The notes beneath the pieces are model-generated. The model saw nothing but the letters and a program-made list of their open reading frames with translations. It did no database searches and was not told where the DNA came from. Below, piece by piece: positions 7,427 to 16,518 of a stretch of 64,000 nt of DNA. The DNA is taken from contig NZ_JAMXMX010000001.1 in the NCBI RefSeq assembly GCF_024055725.1, positions 248,001 to 312,000 of the forward strand. Reading direction: 5' to 3'. Numbering within the stretch: the first letter of the stretch is position 1; the number at the start of each line of letters is the position of its first letter. Made by a program: the position numbers and the translations under genes. Origin of the DNA: Actinoallomurus spadix. Lineage in GTDB: Bacteria; Actinomycetota; Actinomycetes; Streptosporangiales; Streptosporangiaceae.

Positions 7427-8412
7427 CCGGGACCGTGGAGGCACGGCAGGACGAGATCGCCGCGGCCGTCGCGGGTGACGAGCGGGCGTTCGCCGCGCTC
7501 GCCGAGCGGCACCGCGGGGAGCTGCACGTCCACTGCTACCGGATGCTGGCCTCGTTCGACGAGGCGGAGGACGCCGTGCAGGAGACGTTGCTGCGGGCGT
7601 GGCGGGGCCGGGCGGGCTTCGACGGGGGCGCGCTGTTCCGCGCGTGGCTCTACCGGATCGCCACCAACGTCTGCCTGGATCTGCTCCGGCGCACCGCGCG
7701 CCGGCCGGTACGCGGTGGTTCGTTCGCCGAGGTGCCGTGGCTGCAGCCGTACCCGGACGGCCTGCTCGACGCGGCCGCGCCCGCCGGCGAGGGGCCGGAC
7801 GCGGTCGTGGTCGAGCGGGAGACGATCGAGCTGGCGTTCGTCGCGGCCCTGCAGGGGCTGCCGCCGAGGCAGCGCGCCGCGTTCCTCGCCCGCGACGTGC
7901 TCGGCAGGTCGGCGGCGGAGACGGCGGAGTTGCTGGGAACGAGCGTCGCCGCCGCCAACAGCGCGCTGCAGCGGGCCCGGACCACGATGCAGCGGCGCCT
8001 GCCGGCGCGCCGCACCGAGTGGTCCTCGGGTGAGCTGAGCGGCGCGGAGCGCACGCTGCTCGAACGGTTCATCGACGCGCATGAACGCTGTGACGCGGCG
8101 GCCGCCGTCGCCATCGCGGCCGAGGACCTGCGCGTCACGATGCCGCCGTACCCGTACCGCTACGAGGGCCTGGCGGCGGTCGTGCCGCTCTTGGAGCGGG
8201 CGTTCGGGGAGGACCGAGAGGGCGACTGGCGCCTGGTCCCGACGTCGGCGAACCGGATGCCGACGGCCGCCAGCTACCTGCGGCGGCCGGGCGACTCGGA
8301 GTTCCGGGCGTTCAAGTTCGACGTCCTGCGCGTCGAGGACGGCCGGATCAGAGAGATCACGACCTTCGGCCCGGCGCTGTTCCCGCACTTCGGCCTGCCG
8401 CCGGTCCTGTGA
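7423..8412 (+). CDS. ECF RNA polymerase sigma factor with C-terminal SnoaL-like domain
   Basis: A 329-residue sigma-70 family member. Region 2 covers about residues 20-90 (CYRMLASFDEAEDAVQETLLRAW and WLYRIATNVCLD). Region 4 covers about 135-195 (LQGLPPRQRAAFLARDVLG...LLGTSVAAANSALQRAR). The rest (about 210-329; ERFIDAHERCDAAAAVAIAAEDLRV...FGPALFPHFGLP) is a SnoaL/NTF2-like extension that in such ECF groups replaces a separate anti-sigma factor and modulates activity. GTG 7423 overlaps the VOC stop (GTGA). No anti-sigma gene is nearby, consistent with this class. The inducing signal is unknown. Confidence 0.87.
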   Translation: MTGTVEARQDEIAAAVAGDERAFAALAERHRGELHVHCYRMLASFDEAEDAVQETLLRAWRGRAGFDGGALFRAWLYRIATNVCLDLLRRTARRPVRGGSFAEVPWLQPYPDGLLDAAAPAGEGPDAVVVERETIELAFVAALQGLPPRQRAAFLARDVLGRSAAETAELLGTSVAAANSALQRARTTMQRRLPARRTEWSSGELSGAERTLLERFIDAHERCDAAAAVAIAAEDLRVTMPPYPYRYEGLAAVVPLLERAFGEDREGDWRLVPTSANRMPTAASYLRRPGDSEFRAFKFDVLRVEDGRIREITTFGPALFPHFGLPPVL

Positions 8413-8418
8413 CGGCGC

Positions 8419-8453
8419 GCGTGGTGCCGCCCCGGCCCGGGGTGGCACCACGC
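8419..8453. terminator. Bidirectional terminator between sigma factor and narK
   Basis: A 17-bp stem with one G/T position (8419-8435 with 8437-8453; arms begin GCGTGGTGCC and end GGCACCACGC), just after the sigma-factor stop at 8412 and before the narK stop at 8460. It can terminate both convergent transcripts. Confidence 0.7.
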
Positions 8454-8459
8454 GGCGGT

Positions 8460-9794
8460 TCACACGCCCGGCAGCCGTCGCGGGGACCGGCGGAGGTAGA
8501 CGAGGAACGTCACGGCCGCGCAGAGGACGTAGTAGGCGATGAAGGCGACGTACGCCCCGTCGCCGGTCTTGTAGGTCAGGAACGACTGGCGGAAGGCCAG
8601 GTTGACCAGGACGCCGCCGAACGCCCCGATCGCGCCGGCCACGCCGATGAGGGCGCTCGACAGCCGGCGGGCCTCGTCCTGCGTCGGGGCCTTGGCGCGG
8701 AAGATGGCGGGGATCATCTTGTACGTCGAGCCGTTCCCGACGCCGCTGAGGACGAACAGCAGCACGAACCCGGTGAGGAACAGCGGCAGCGACCGCTCGG
8801 CGGAGGCGGTGAGAACGATCGCGGCGCCGATCCCCATCGCCACGAAGGTCCAGAAGGTGACCTTGGCCCCGCCGAGCCGGTCCGCCGCCCAGCCGCCGAC
8901 GGGGCGGATCAGCGAGCCCAGCAGCGGGCCGAGGAACGTCAGGTACGCCGCCTTGATCGGCGTGTCGAAGTCCGTCTTGAACTGCACCTGCAGTACCTGG
9001 CCGAAGGCGAAGCCGAATCCGATGAACGAGCCGAACGTCCCGACGTACAGCAGCGACATGATCCAGCTGTGCGGGTCCCGCATGACGTCCCGCATGGCCC
9101 GCTTGTCGTTGCGCATCCCGGCGAGGTTGTCCATCCGCAGGGCCGCGCCCAGCGCGGCCAGGACGATGAGGGGGACGTAGATCCCGGCGACCAGCCGCGG
9201 GTGGTCCTTGCCGGCCGTCGCCAGCACCGCCAGTCCGACCAGCTGGACGACGGCCACGCCGATGTTGCCGCCCCCGGCGTTGATGCCGAGCGCCCACCCC
9301 TTGAGGCGCTGCGGATAGAACGCGTTGATGTTGGCCATCGAGGAGGCGAAGTTGCCGCCGCCGACCCCGGCCACGGCCGCGAGGACCAGGAGGGTGGTGA
9401 AGGAGACGCCGGGCCGGAGCAGGACCGCGACCGACACCGCCGGGACCAGCAGGAGCGCGGCGCTGATCATCGTCCAGTTGCGGCCGCCGAACCGGGCGAT
9501 CGCGAAGGTGTACGGCAGGCGCAGGGCCGCGCCGAGCGCCGTCGGAACCGTCGTCAGCAGGAACTTCCCGGCGGGGTCGACGTGGTACGCCGGGCCGAGG
9601 AACAGCACCAGCACGGACCACAGGCTCCACACGGAGAACCCGATGTGCTCGGAGAAGATCGAGAACGCGAGATTGCGCCGGGCGACCTTCGCTCCCGTCT
9701 CCTCCCAGAAACCCTGGTCCTCCGGGTGCCAGTCCGTGATCCACCGGCGTCCGGCCGGGCCGGCGCCGGGAAGGCGTTGTTCGATGATGGTCAT
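8460..9794 (-). CDS. narK: Nitrate/nitrite transporter, MFS NNP family
   Basis: A 444-residue inner-membrane transporter of the major facilitator superfamily with about 12 hydrophobic segments. The nitrate signature is visible as AAVAGVGGGNFASSMANINAFYP, followed by KGWALGINAGGGNIG, the two Gly-rich motifs of NarK/NasA nitrate porters. The N-terminal WITDWHPEDQGFW is also typical of actinobacterial NarK. It diverges from the nitrate reductase gene and probably imports nitrate (or exchanges nitrite) for the assimilation operon. A weak GlnR-like box (9842-9880) lies upstream. Confidence 0.9.
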   Translation of the reverse strand: MTIIEQRLPGAGPAGRRWITDWHPEDQGFWEETGAKVARRNLAFSIFSEHIGFSVWSLWSVLVLFLGPAYHVDPAGKFLLTTVPTALGAALRLPYTFAIARFGGRNWTMISAALLLVPAVSVAVLLRPGVSFTTLLVLAAVAGVGGGNFASSMANINAFYPQRLKGWALGINAGGGNIGVAVVQLVGLAVLATAGKDHPRLVAGIYVPLIVLAALGAALRMDNLAGMRNDKRAMRDVMRDPHSWIMSLLYVGTFGSFIGFGFAFGQVLQVQFKTDFDTPIKAAYLTFLGPLLGSLIRPVGGWAADRLGGAKVTFWTFVAMGIGAAIVLTASAERSLPLFLTGFVLLFVLSGVGNGSTYKMIPAIFRAKAPTQDEARRLSSALIGVAGAIGAFGGVLVNLAFRQSFLTYKTGDGAYVAFIAYYVLCAAVTFLVYLRRSPRRLPGV

Positions 9795-9841
9795 ACGGGC
9801 TCCTCTGGCTGGGGTGCTGCGCCGACGCTAGGAACCGCCCG

Positions 9842-9880
9842 TTTCTCCGGTGTATGGCGCGTAATGCGGCGTTGATAACT
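9842..9880 (-). promoter_or_regulatory. Weak GlnR-like box upstream of narK
   Basis: On the minus strand, TTATC, GCATT, CATAC and GAAAC occur at 11-bp intervals, ending with GAAACG as in the two strong boxes at 9948 and 13524. The middle blocks match the GTnAC-N6-GAAAC consensus poorly, so this is only a candidate. Confidence 0.35.
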
Positions 9881-9947
9881 TCCCCGCACCCGTGCGCGAG
9901 GGGTGCTGTGAGCCGCACCGCAGGTCAGAGGGATCGGTGAAGTGGTT

Positions 9948-9985
9948 GTAGCGGGCCGGTAACACCACGGACCCCGCCGGGAAAC
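9948..9985 (+). promoter_or_regulatory. GlnR-type box upstream of nitrate reductase
   Basis: GTAGC-N6-GTAAC-N6-GACCC-N6-GAAAC: four 5-bp blocks at 11-bp spacing, the arrangement of a double actinobacterial GlnR site (GTnAC-N6-GAAAC twice). It ends 22 bp before the ATG at 10008. A near-identical box lies before nirB (13524-13561), both preceded by TT and followed by GCCC. It implies control by nitrogen status through GlnR and possibly the NnaR-like protein at 16515. Confidence 0.7.
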
Positions 9986-10007
9986 GCCCTAACCGCACGA
10001 TCGAGGC

Positions 10008-12077
10008 ATGTCGCCCACAGCCACCCACTGTCCGTACTGCGCGCTGCAGTGCGGGATGCTCGTCGGCCCCGGCACCACCGTCGCGCCCCGCGAGGACATC
10101 CCGGCCAACGGCGGTGACGGCGGGGCCCTCTGCCAGAAGGGGTGGACGGCCGGGGAGCTCCTGGACATCCCCGACCGGCTGACCGTGCCCCTCATGCGGG
10201 CCCGCCGGGACGCCCCGCTCGAGCCCGTCTCCTGGGACGCGGCGCTCGACCGGATCGCCGCCGGGATCCGCCGGATCCAGGAGGCACACGGCCGTGAGGC
10301 GGTCGCGGTATTCGGCGGGGGCGGGCTGACCAACGAGAAGGCGTACCAGCTCGGCAAGTTCGCCCGCGTCGCGCTGCGCACGCCGAACATCGACTACAAC
10401 GGCCGCTTCTGCATGTCGTCGGCGGCCGCGGCGCAGAACCGGGCGTTCGGGCTGGATCGGGGCCTGCCCGTGCCGATCACCGACATCGCCGCCGCGGACA
10501 CGATCCTGCTGGCCGGCGGCAACGTCGCCGAGACGATGCCGCCGTTCGTCCGGCACCTGACCGCCCAGCGCGAGCGGGGCGGCAGGCTCATCGTCGTCGA
10601 CCCGCGGGAGACCGCGACCGCCCGCCGCGCCGACCTGCACCTTCAGGTCACGCCGGGCACGGACCTGGCCCTCGCCAACGGGCTGCTGCACCTGGCGATC
10701 ACCGAGGGGTTCATCGACAAGGCGTACCTCGACGAGCGGACGGCGGGCTTCGAGGACGTCCGCACCGTCATCAACGGCTACTGGCCCGAGCGCGTCGAGC
10801 GCATCACCGGGGTGCCGGTGCCGGCGATGCGGACGGCCGTGCGGATGCTGGGAGAGGCCGCGAACGCGCTGATCCTGACCGCGCGCGGCGCCGAGCAGCA
10901 CGCCACCGGGACCGACACGGTGACGGCGTTCATCAACCTGGCCCTGGCGCTCGGCCTGCCGGGGCGTCCCGGGTCCGGGTTCGGCTGCCTGACCGGGCAG
11001 GGCAACGGGCAGGGCGGCCGCGAGCACGGCCAGAAGGCCGACCAGCTGCCGGGTTACCGGAGGATCGACGACCCGGCGGCGCGTGAACACGTCGCACGCG
11101 TCTGGGGCATCGACCCCGGCGACCTGCCCGGCCCCGGCCTGTCGGCCACCGAGCTCCTGAACGCGCTCGGCACGCCCGGCGGCCCGCGCGCCCTGCTGCT
11201 GTTCGGCTCCAACCCGGTCGTGTCGGCGCCGGACGCGGGCCGCGTCCAGGCCCGCCTGGACGCGCTGGACCTCCTCGTGGTGTCCGACTTCGTGCCGTCC
11301 GAGACCGCCGTGCGCGCCGACGTCGTGCTGCCGGCGGCGCAGTGGGCGGAGGAGACCGGCACGATCACGAACCTGGAGGGCCGGGTCCTGCTGCGCCGGG
11401 CGGCGCGGCCCCGGCCACCAGGGGTCCGCACCGACCTGGAGATCCTCGCCGCCCTCGCCGAGCGGCTCGCGGCCCCCGGCCGGTTCGGCGCCGAGCCGGC
11501 CGAGGTCTTCGACGAGCTGCGCGCGGCCAGCGCCGGCGGGCTCGCCGACTACTCCGGCATCACGTACGAGCGGATCGTCGCCGAGACCGGCGTCTTCTGG
11601 CCGTGCCCGGGGGAGGACCACCCGGGTACGCCGCGGGTCTTCCTCGATCGGTTCGCCACGCCGGACGGCCGCGCCCGCCTCGTCCCGGTGGACCACCGCG
11701 GGCCCGCCGAGGACGTCTGCGCGGACTACCCGGTCTACCTGACGACCGGGCGGGTGCTCGCCCACTACCAGAGCGGCGCGCAGACCCGCCGGGTCAGGGC
11801 GCTGGTCGACGCGGCGCCGGAGCCGTACGTCGAGATCCACCCCGACCTGGCCGGCCGGCTGGGGATCGAGGAGGGCGACGACGTCCGCGTCACGAGCCGG
11901 CGGGGCGGCGCGGTCGCCATGGCGCGGTTCAGCACGGCGATCCGCCGCGACACCGTCTTCATGCCCTTCCACTGGGCCGGTCCCGCCCGCGCGAACCTGC
12001 TCACCAACCCGGCGCTCGACCCGACGTCGCGGATGCCGGAGTTCAAAGTGTGCGCCGTCCGACTGGAGAAGAAGTGA
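10008..12077 (+). CDS. nasA: Assimilatory nitrate reductase, molybdopterin catalytic subunit
   Basis: Reduces nitrate to nitrite in the cytoplasm using a bis-MGD molybdenum cofactor and one [4Fe-4S] cluster. The N-terminus has the cluster motif CPYCALQCG (Cys8, Cys11, Cys15) and a fourth ligand in ALCQKG (Cys42). GRFCMSSAAA carries the molybdenum-ligand Cys135. The molydopterin dinucleotide-binding domain occupies the C-terminal ~120 residues (VYLTTGRVLAHYQSGAQTRR... through FMPFHW). At 689 residues with no Tat signal it fits the cytoplasmic Nas/NarB class. The stop overlaps the GTG of the next gene (GTGA), coupling it to its reductase. Confidence 0.92.
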   Translation: MSPTATHCPYCALQCGMLVGPGTTVAPREDIPANGGDGGALCQKGWTAGELLDIPDRLTVPLMRARRDAPLEPVSWDAALDRIAAGIRRIQEAHGREAVAVFGGGGLTNEKAYQLGKFARVALRTPNIDYNGRFCMSSAAAAQNRAFGLDRGLPVPITDIAAADTILLAGGNVAETMPPFVRHLTAQRERGGRLIVVDPRETATARRADLHLQVTPGTDLALANGLLHLAITEGFIDKAYLDERTAGFEDVRTVINGYWPERVERITGVPVPAMRTAVRMLGEAANALILTARGAEQHATGTDTVTAFINLALALGLPGRPGSGFGCLTGQGNGQGGREHGQKADQLPGYRRIDDPAAREHVARVWGIDPGDLPGPGLSATELLNALGTPGGPRALLLFGSNPVVSAPDAGRVQARLDALDLLVVSDFVPSETAVRADVVLPAAQWAEETGTITNLEGRVLLRRAARPRPPGVRTDLEILAALAERLAAPGRFGAEPAEVFDELRAASAGGLADYSGITYERIVAETGVFWPCPGEDHPGTPRVFLDRFATPDGRARLVPVDHRGPAEDVCADYPVYLTTGRVLAHYQSGAQTRRVRALVDAAPEPYVEIHPDLAGRLGIEEGDDVRVTSRRGGAVAMARFSTAIRRDTVFMPFHWAGPARANLLTNPALDPTSRMPEFKVCAVRLEKK

Positions 12078-13516
12078 ACGGACAGATCGTCGTCGTCGGC
12101 AACGGCATGGCGGGCTCCCGGCTCGTCTCCGAGCTGCGCGCCCGCGACCGGAACCTGCGGATCACCGTCTTCGGCGCCGAGACCGCTCAGCCGTACAACC
12201 GGGTGCTGCTGTCGAACGTCCTGGCCGGCGTCACCGCGCCCGGGGACATCGGCCTGACCGACCCGGCGTGGTACGCCGCCAACGGCGTCGACGCCCGCCT
12301 CGGGCGGGAGATCGTCGCGATCGACCGGGTGCGCAAGACGGTGACCTGCGCCGACGGGACCGTCACCCCGTACGGGACGCTCGTGCTCGCCACCGGCAGC
12401 GCCCCGGTCGTCCCGCCGCTGCCGGGCCTGGACGCCGAGGGCGTCGTCGCCTTCCGCACGCTCGACGACTGCCGGGCGATCATCCGGATGGCCGACGGCG
12501 CGGAGTCGGCGGTCGTGGTCGGTGGCGGGCTGCTCGGCCTGGAGGCGGCCCGCGGGCTCGCCGGGCGCGGGCTGCGCGTGACCGTCGTCCACCTGGGCGG
12601 GCACCTGATGGAGCGGCAGCTGGACGCCGAGGCCGGCGGGGTCCTGCGGCGTACGATCGCGGGCCTCGGCGTCCGCACGCTCGTCGGAGCGCGGCTGACC
12701 GGGGCCCCCACCGCCGGGGGGCGGGTCACCGGGGTCGAGCTGGACGACGGTGTGGTCCTGCCCGCCGACCTGGTGGTGCTGGCCTGCGGCATCCGGCCCG
12801 AGACCGGTCTGGCGCGGGCGGCGGGGCTCACGGTCGACCGGGGCGTCGTCGTCGACGACCGGCTCCGTTCGGTCGACGACCCGGACGTGCACGCGATCGG
12901 GGAGTGCGCCCAGCACCAGGGCACGGTGTACGGGCTGGTCGCGCCCGCGTGGGAGCAGGCCCGGATCCTCGCCGACCTGCTGACCGGCGGTGACGCGCGG
13001 TACGAGGGATCACGGCAGGTCACCCGGCTGAAGGCGGCCGGGATCGAGCTGGCCGCCATGGGCGAGACGGGTCTCGGCGACGATGAGGCCGAGGTGATCC
13101 GCTTCGCCGACCCGGCGCGCGGGACGTACAAGAAGGTCGTCATCCGGGACGACCGGCTGATCGGCGCGATCCTCCTCGGCGAGACGACCACGGCCGGGAC
13201 GCTCACCCAGCTGTACGACCGGGCGGCGCCGGTGCCCTCCGACCGCCTGGCGCTGTTGTTCCAGGGGCTGGACCCGGCCACGCCCGCCGACACACCGGTG
13301 CGGATGCCGGACGCGGCGACGGTCTGCGTGTGCAACAACGTCAGCAAGGGCCGCATCCGCGCCTGCTGGGAGGCCGGGGCGCGGGACGTCGCCGACGTCG
13401 CCGCCGAGACCCGCGCCACCACCGGCTGCGGCGGCTGCCGGGACACGGTCGAGGGCATCCTCGAGTGGCTCGGAACCCAGGAGGTGACGTTCCCCACCAG
13501 GTCAGGCCGTAGGTGA
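12074..13516 (+). CDS. nasB: FAD-dependent NAD(P)H oxidoreductase with BFD-like [2Fe-2S] domain (nitrate reductase electron donor)
   Basis: A 480-residue flavoprotein. Two Rossmann motifs, IVVVGNGMAGSRLV near the N-terminus and VVVGGGLLGLEAARGL near residue 150, bind FAD and NAD(P)H, as in the N-terminal half of NirB. The C-terminus holds a BFD-type [2Fe-2S] domain with four cysteines (VCVCNNVSKG and TTGCGGCRDT). This is the architecture of NasB-type subunits that pass electrons from NAD(P)H to the nitrate reductase. GTG 12074 overlaps the stop of the catalytic subunit. The symbol is assigned from architecture and position. Confidence 0.85.
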   Translation: MNGQIVVVGNGMAGSRLVSELRARDRNLRITVFGAETAQPYNRVLLSNVLAGVTAPGDIGLTDPAWYAANGVDARLGREIVAIDRVRKTVTCADGTVTPYGTLVLATGSAPVVPPLPGLDAEGVVAFRTLDDCRAIIRMADGAESAVVVGGGLLGLEAARGLAGRGLRVTVVHLGGHLMERQLDAEAGGVLRRTIAGLGVRTLVGARLTGAPTAGGRVTGVELDDGVVLPADLVVLACGIRPETGLARAAGLTVDRGVVVDDRLRSVDDPDVHAIGECAQHQGTVYGLVAPAWEQARILADLLTGGDARYEGSRQVTRLKAAGIELAAMGETGLGDDEAEVIRFADPARGTYKKVVIRDDRLIGAILLGETTTAGTLTQLYDRAAPVPSDRLALLFQGLDPATPADTPVRMPDAATVCVCNNVSKGRIRACWEAGARDVADVAAETRATTGCGGCRDTVEGILEWLGTQEVTFPTRSGRR

Positions 13517-13523
13517 GCGGCTT

Positions 13524-13561
13524 GTAGCACAGCGGTAACAAGCGGGACGCAGACGCGAAAC
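13524..13561 (+). promoter_or_regulatory. GlnR-type box upstream of nirB
   Basis: GTAGC-N6-GTAAC-N6-GACGC-N6-GAAAC, the same four-block arrangement as at 9948-9985, beginning 8 bp after the preceding stop and ending 52 bp before the nirB ATG. It suggests a second nitrogen-controlled promoter inside the nitrate island. Confidence 0.7.
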
Positions 13562-13612
13562 GCCCGATGGTCAAGATCGAGGTCAAGTCGCGTCGGGGAG
13601 GACTGAATTCGT

Positions 13613-16081
13613 ATGACCAGCCGTCTTGTCGTCGTCGGCCATGGACCGGCGGCGCACCGCCTCGTCGAGGCGCTGCGGGAGCGCGACTCCGCCGGTCGGT
13701 GGCGGATCACGGTCGTGGGGGAGGAGCCACGCACGGCCTACGACCGTGTCGCGCTGACGTCCTACCTCACCGACGGCGCCGACCTGGGCTACCCGCCGCA
13801 CGACGAGAGCGTGACCGTACGGACCGGGGAGCGGGTCACCGCGATCGACCGCGCCGCCGGCGTCGTCCGCACGGACGCGGGGGCGACTCTGCCGTACGAC
13901 GCGCTCGTGCTCGCCACCGGGTCGGTGCCGTTCGTGCCGCCGGTGCCGGGCGCCGAGAACGCCTTCGTCTACCGGACGATCGACGACCTCGACGCGCTGC
14001 GCGCCGCCGTGGCCACGAGCGGTGACCTTACTATGTCAAGGCGGGCGGCCGGAGTGGTCGTCGGCGGTGGCCTGCTCGGCCTAGAGGCCGCCCGCGCGCT
14101 GCAGGGACTCGGCCTGGACACCCACGTCGTCGAAGTGGCGCCCTGGCTGATGCCCCGCCAGCTCGACGAGGGCGGCGGCGCGATGCTGCGCCGCCACATC
14201 GAGGCCCTGGGCATGACCGTGCACACCGGCGTCGGCCTCGACCGCGTCGAGCCCGGCGCCGTGCGCCTGGCCGGCGACGTCGTCATCGACGCCGGCGTGG
14301 TCGTCTTCTCCGCCGGCATCCGCCCGCGCGACGACCTCGCCCGCGCCGCCGGCCTGCCGGTGGGGGAGCGGGGCGGCGTCGTCGTCGACGACGCCTGCCG
14401 CACGGAGGACCCGCGGGTCTTCGCGATCGGCGAGTGCGCCCTGGTCGGCGGCATGGTCTACGGCCTGGTCGGGCCGTGCTTCACCATGGCCGAGGTCGTC
14501 GCGGACCGGCTGCTGGGCGGGGAGGCGCGCTTCACCGGCGCGGACCTGTCGACGCAGCTGAAGCTGATGGGCGTGGACGTCGCCAGCTTCGGCGACCCGT
14601 CCGCCGACGCCCTCGACGTCATCTACACCGACCCGGTGGCCGGGATCTACAAGCGCCTCGTCGTCAGCGACGACGCGCAGACCCTCCTCGGCGGCGTCCT
14701 GGTCGGCGACGCCTCGTCCTACCCGACCCTCCGCGCGTACGTCGGCGCGAAGCTGCCCGGCACGCCCGAGCAGGCGCTGTTCGGCGGCACCGAGGCGGCG
14801 GGCGGCGCGCTGCCCGGGGCGACCGTCATCTGCAGCTGCAACAACGTGACCGCCGGGACGATCCGCGCCGCGATCGCCGAGGACGGTCTCACCGACGTGC
14901 CCGCGGTGAAGGCCTGCACCCGGGCGGGCACCGGCTGCGGCAGTTGCGTGCCGCTGGTCAAGAAGATCCTCGACGCGGAGCTGACCGCCGCGGGCGTCGA
15001 GGTGAGCAAGGCCCTGTGCGAGCACTTCGACCACAGCCGCGCGGAGCTGTTCGACATCGTCCGGGTGCGCGGGATCACGACGTTCTCCCAGCTGATCGCC
15101 GAGCACGGGCACGGCCGGGGCTGCGACATCTGCAAGCCGGTGGTCGCCTCGATCCTGGCCAGCCTCGGCAACGGCCACATCCTCGACGGCGAGCAGGCCG
15201 GCCTGCAGGACACCAACGACCGTTTCCTCGCGAACATGCAGAAGAACGGCACGTACTCGGTGGTGCCGCGCATCCCGGGCGGCGAGATCACGCCGGAGAA
15301 ACTGATCGTCATCGGCGAGGTCGCGCGGGAGTTCGGCCTCTACACGAAGATCACCGGAGGGCAGCGGATCGACCTGTTCGGTGCCCGCGTCGAGCAGCTG
15401 CCGGAGATCTGGAAGAGGCTGATCGACGCCGGGTTCGAGTCCGGCCACGCCTACGGCAAGGCGCTGCGCACGGTGAAGTCCTGCGTCGGCTCCACGTGGT
15501 GCCGCTACGGCGTCCAGGACTCGGTCGCCCTCGCCATCCGCCTCGAACTGCGCTACCGGGGCCTGCGCGCCCCCCACAAGATCAAGTCGGCGGTGTCCGG
15601 GTGCGCCCGTGAGTGCGCCGAGGCGCAGAGCAAGGATTTCGGCGTCATCGCCACGGAGCGGGGCTGGAACCTCTACGTCGCCGGCAACGGCGGCATGCGG
15701 CCGCGCCACGCGGACCTGTTCGCCCAGGACCTGGACGAGGACACGCTGGTCCGCTACATCGACCGGTTCCTGATGTTCTACATCCGCACCGCCGACCGGC
15801 TGCAGCGCACCGCGTCCTGGCTGGAGAACCTCGAGGGCGGCCTGGACTATTTGCGCGAGGTCATCGTCGAGGACCGGCTCGGCATCTGCGCCGAGCTGGA
15901 CGCGGCCATGGAACGCCACGTGGCGGGCTACTCCGACGAGTGGCGGGCGATCCTGGAGGACCCGGAGAAGCTGCGCCGCTTCGTCTCCTTCGTCAACGCG
16001 CCCGGCATGCCCGACCCGAGCATCGTCTTCGAACCCGAACGTGACCAGATCAAGCCCGCGATGGTGGAGGTGACCCGTTGA
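13613..16081 (+). CDS. nirB: Assimilatory nitrite reductase [NAD(P)H], large subunit
   Basis: Reduces nitrite to ammonium with NAD(P)H in the cytoplasm. An 822-residue protein in the expected order: FAD/NAD(P)H-binding oxidoreductase half (RLVVVGHGPAAHRLVE; VVVGGGLLGLEAARAL), BFD-like [2Fe-2S] domain (VICSCNNVTAG ... GTGCGSCVPLVKKI; a second CDICKP motif), then ferredoxin-like and siroheme/[4Fe-4S] nitrite reductase domains. The siroheme-cluster cysteines are in CVGSTWC (Cys624, Cys630) and GCARECAE (Cys664, Cys668). Full length for the family. nirD follows 62 bp later, and the siroheme-related genes complete the operon. Confidence 0.95.
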   Translation: MTSRLVVVGHGPAAHRLVEALRERDSAGRWRITVVGEEPRTAYDRVALTSYLTDGADLGYPPHDESVTVRTGERVTAIDRAAGVVRTDAGATLPYDALVLATGSVPFVPPVPGAENAFVYRTIDDLDALRAAVATSGDLTMSRRAAGVVVGGGLLGLEAARALQGLGLDTHVVEVAPWLMPRQLDEGGGAMLRRHIEALGMTVHTGVGLDRVEPGAVRLAGDVVIDAGVVVFSAGIRPRDDLARAAGLPVGERGGVVVDDACRTEDPRVFAIGECALVGGMVYGLVGPCFTMAEVVADRLLGGEARFTGADLSTQLKLMGVDVASFGDPSADALDVIYTDPVAGIYKRLVVSDDAQTLLGGVLVGDASSYPTLRAYVGAKLPGTPEQALFGGTEAAGGALPGATVICSCNNVTAGTIRAAIAEDGLTDVPAVKACTRAGTGCGSCVPLVKKILDAELTAAGVEVSKALCEHFDHSRAELFDIVRVRGITTFSQLIAEHGHGRGCDICKPVVASILASLGNGHILDGEQAGLQDTNDRFLANMQKNGTYSVVPRIPGGEITPEKLIVIGEVAREFGLYTKITGGQRIDLFGARVEQLPEIWKRLIDAGFESGHAYGKALRTVKSCVGSTWCRYGVQDSVALAIRLELRYRGLRAPHKIKSAVSGCARECAEAQSKDFGVIATERGWNLYVAGNGGMRPRHADLFAQDLDEDTLVRYIDRFLMFYIRTADRLQRTASWLENLEGGLDYLREVIVEDRLGICAELDAAMERHVAGYSDEWRAILEDPEKLRRFVSFVNAPGMPDPSIVFEPERDQIKPAMVEVTR

Positions 16082-16143
16082 CCGGCGCGCGCGTGGCCGG
16101 CCCGCGGGCAGCCGCCGGGCGGGCCGACTGAAGGGAGTACCCG

Positions 16144-16518
16144 TTGACCGAGACCCTGGCATCGGCGCCCGCCGGAACCGGCACGCTCGCCGCCCCCCGG
16201 TGGACCGCCGTCTGCGACTACGACGACCTGCAGCCCGAGCGCGGCGTCTGCGCGCTGGTCGGCGACCGTCAGGTCGCGATCTTCCGCACCTACGAGGGCG
16301 CGCTGTACGCCCTGTCCGGCCATGACCCGTTCAGCGGCGCGAACGTCCTGGCCTGGGGCATCGTCGGCACCCGCGCGGGGCTGCCCACCGTGGCCTCCCC
16401 GATGTACAAGCAGGTGTTCGACCTGACCACGGGCCGCTGCCTGGACGACCCGGCCGTGTCCGTGCCGACGTTCCGGGTGCGGCGCGCCGGCGGCCGCGTG
16501 GAGGTGGCCGAGTCGTGA
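16144..16518 (+). CDS. nirD: Assimilatory nitrite reductase, small subunit
   Basis: A 124-residue Rieske-like-fold partner of NirB (WTAVCDYDDLQPERGVCALV... PMYKQVFDLTTGRCLDDP). As usual for NirD, it lacks the Cys/His pairs that bind a Rieske cluster. The only start with a good ribosome-binding site is TTG at 16144 (AGGGAG 8 nt upstream); no ATG lies upstream in frame. The stop overlaps the GTG of the NnaR-like gene, coupling enzyme and regulator. Confidence 0.9.
   Translation: MTETLASAPAGTGTLAAPRWTAVCDYDDLQPERGVCALVGDRQVAIFRTYEGALYALSGHDPFSGANVLAWGIVGTRAGLPTVASPMYKQVFDLTTGRCLDDPAVSVPTFRVRRAGGRVEVAES

Noticed and set aside
7345-9918. 857-codon minus-strand frame over narK and the sigma factor
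   Set aside because: It reads narK in the wrong frame and the sigma gene antisense; composition is Arg/Gly/Pro-rich noise.
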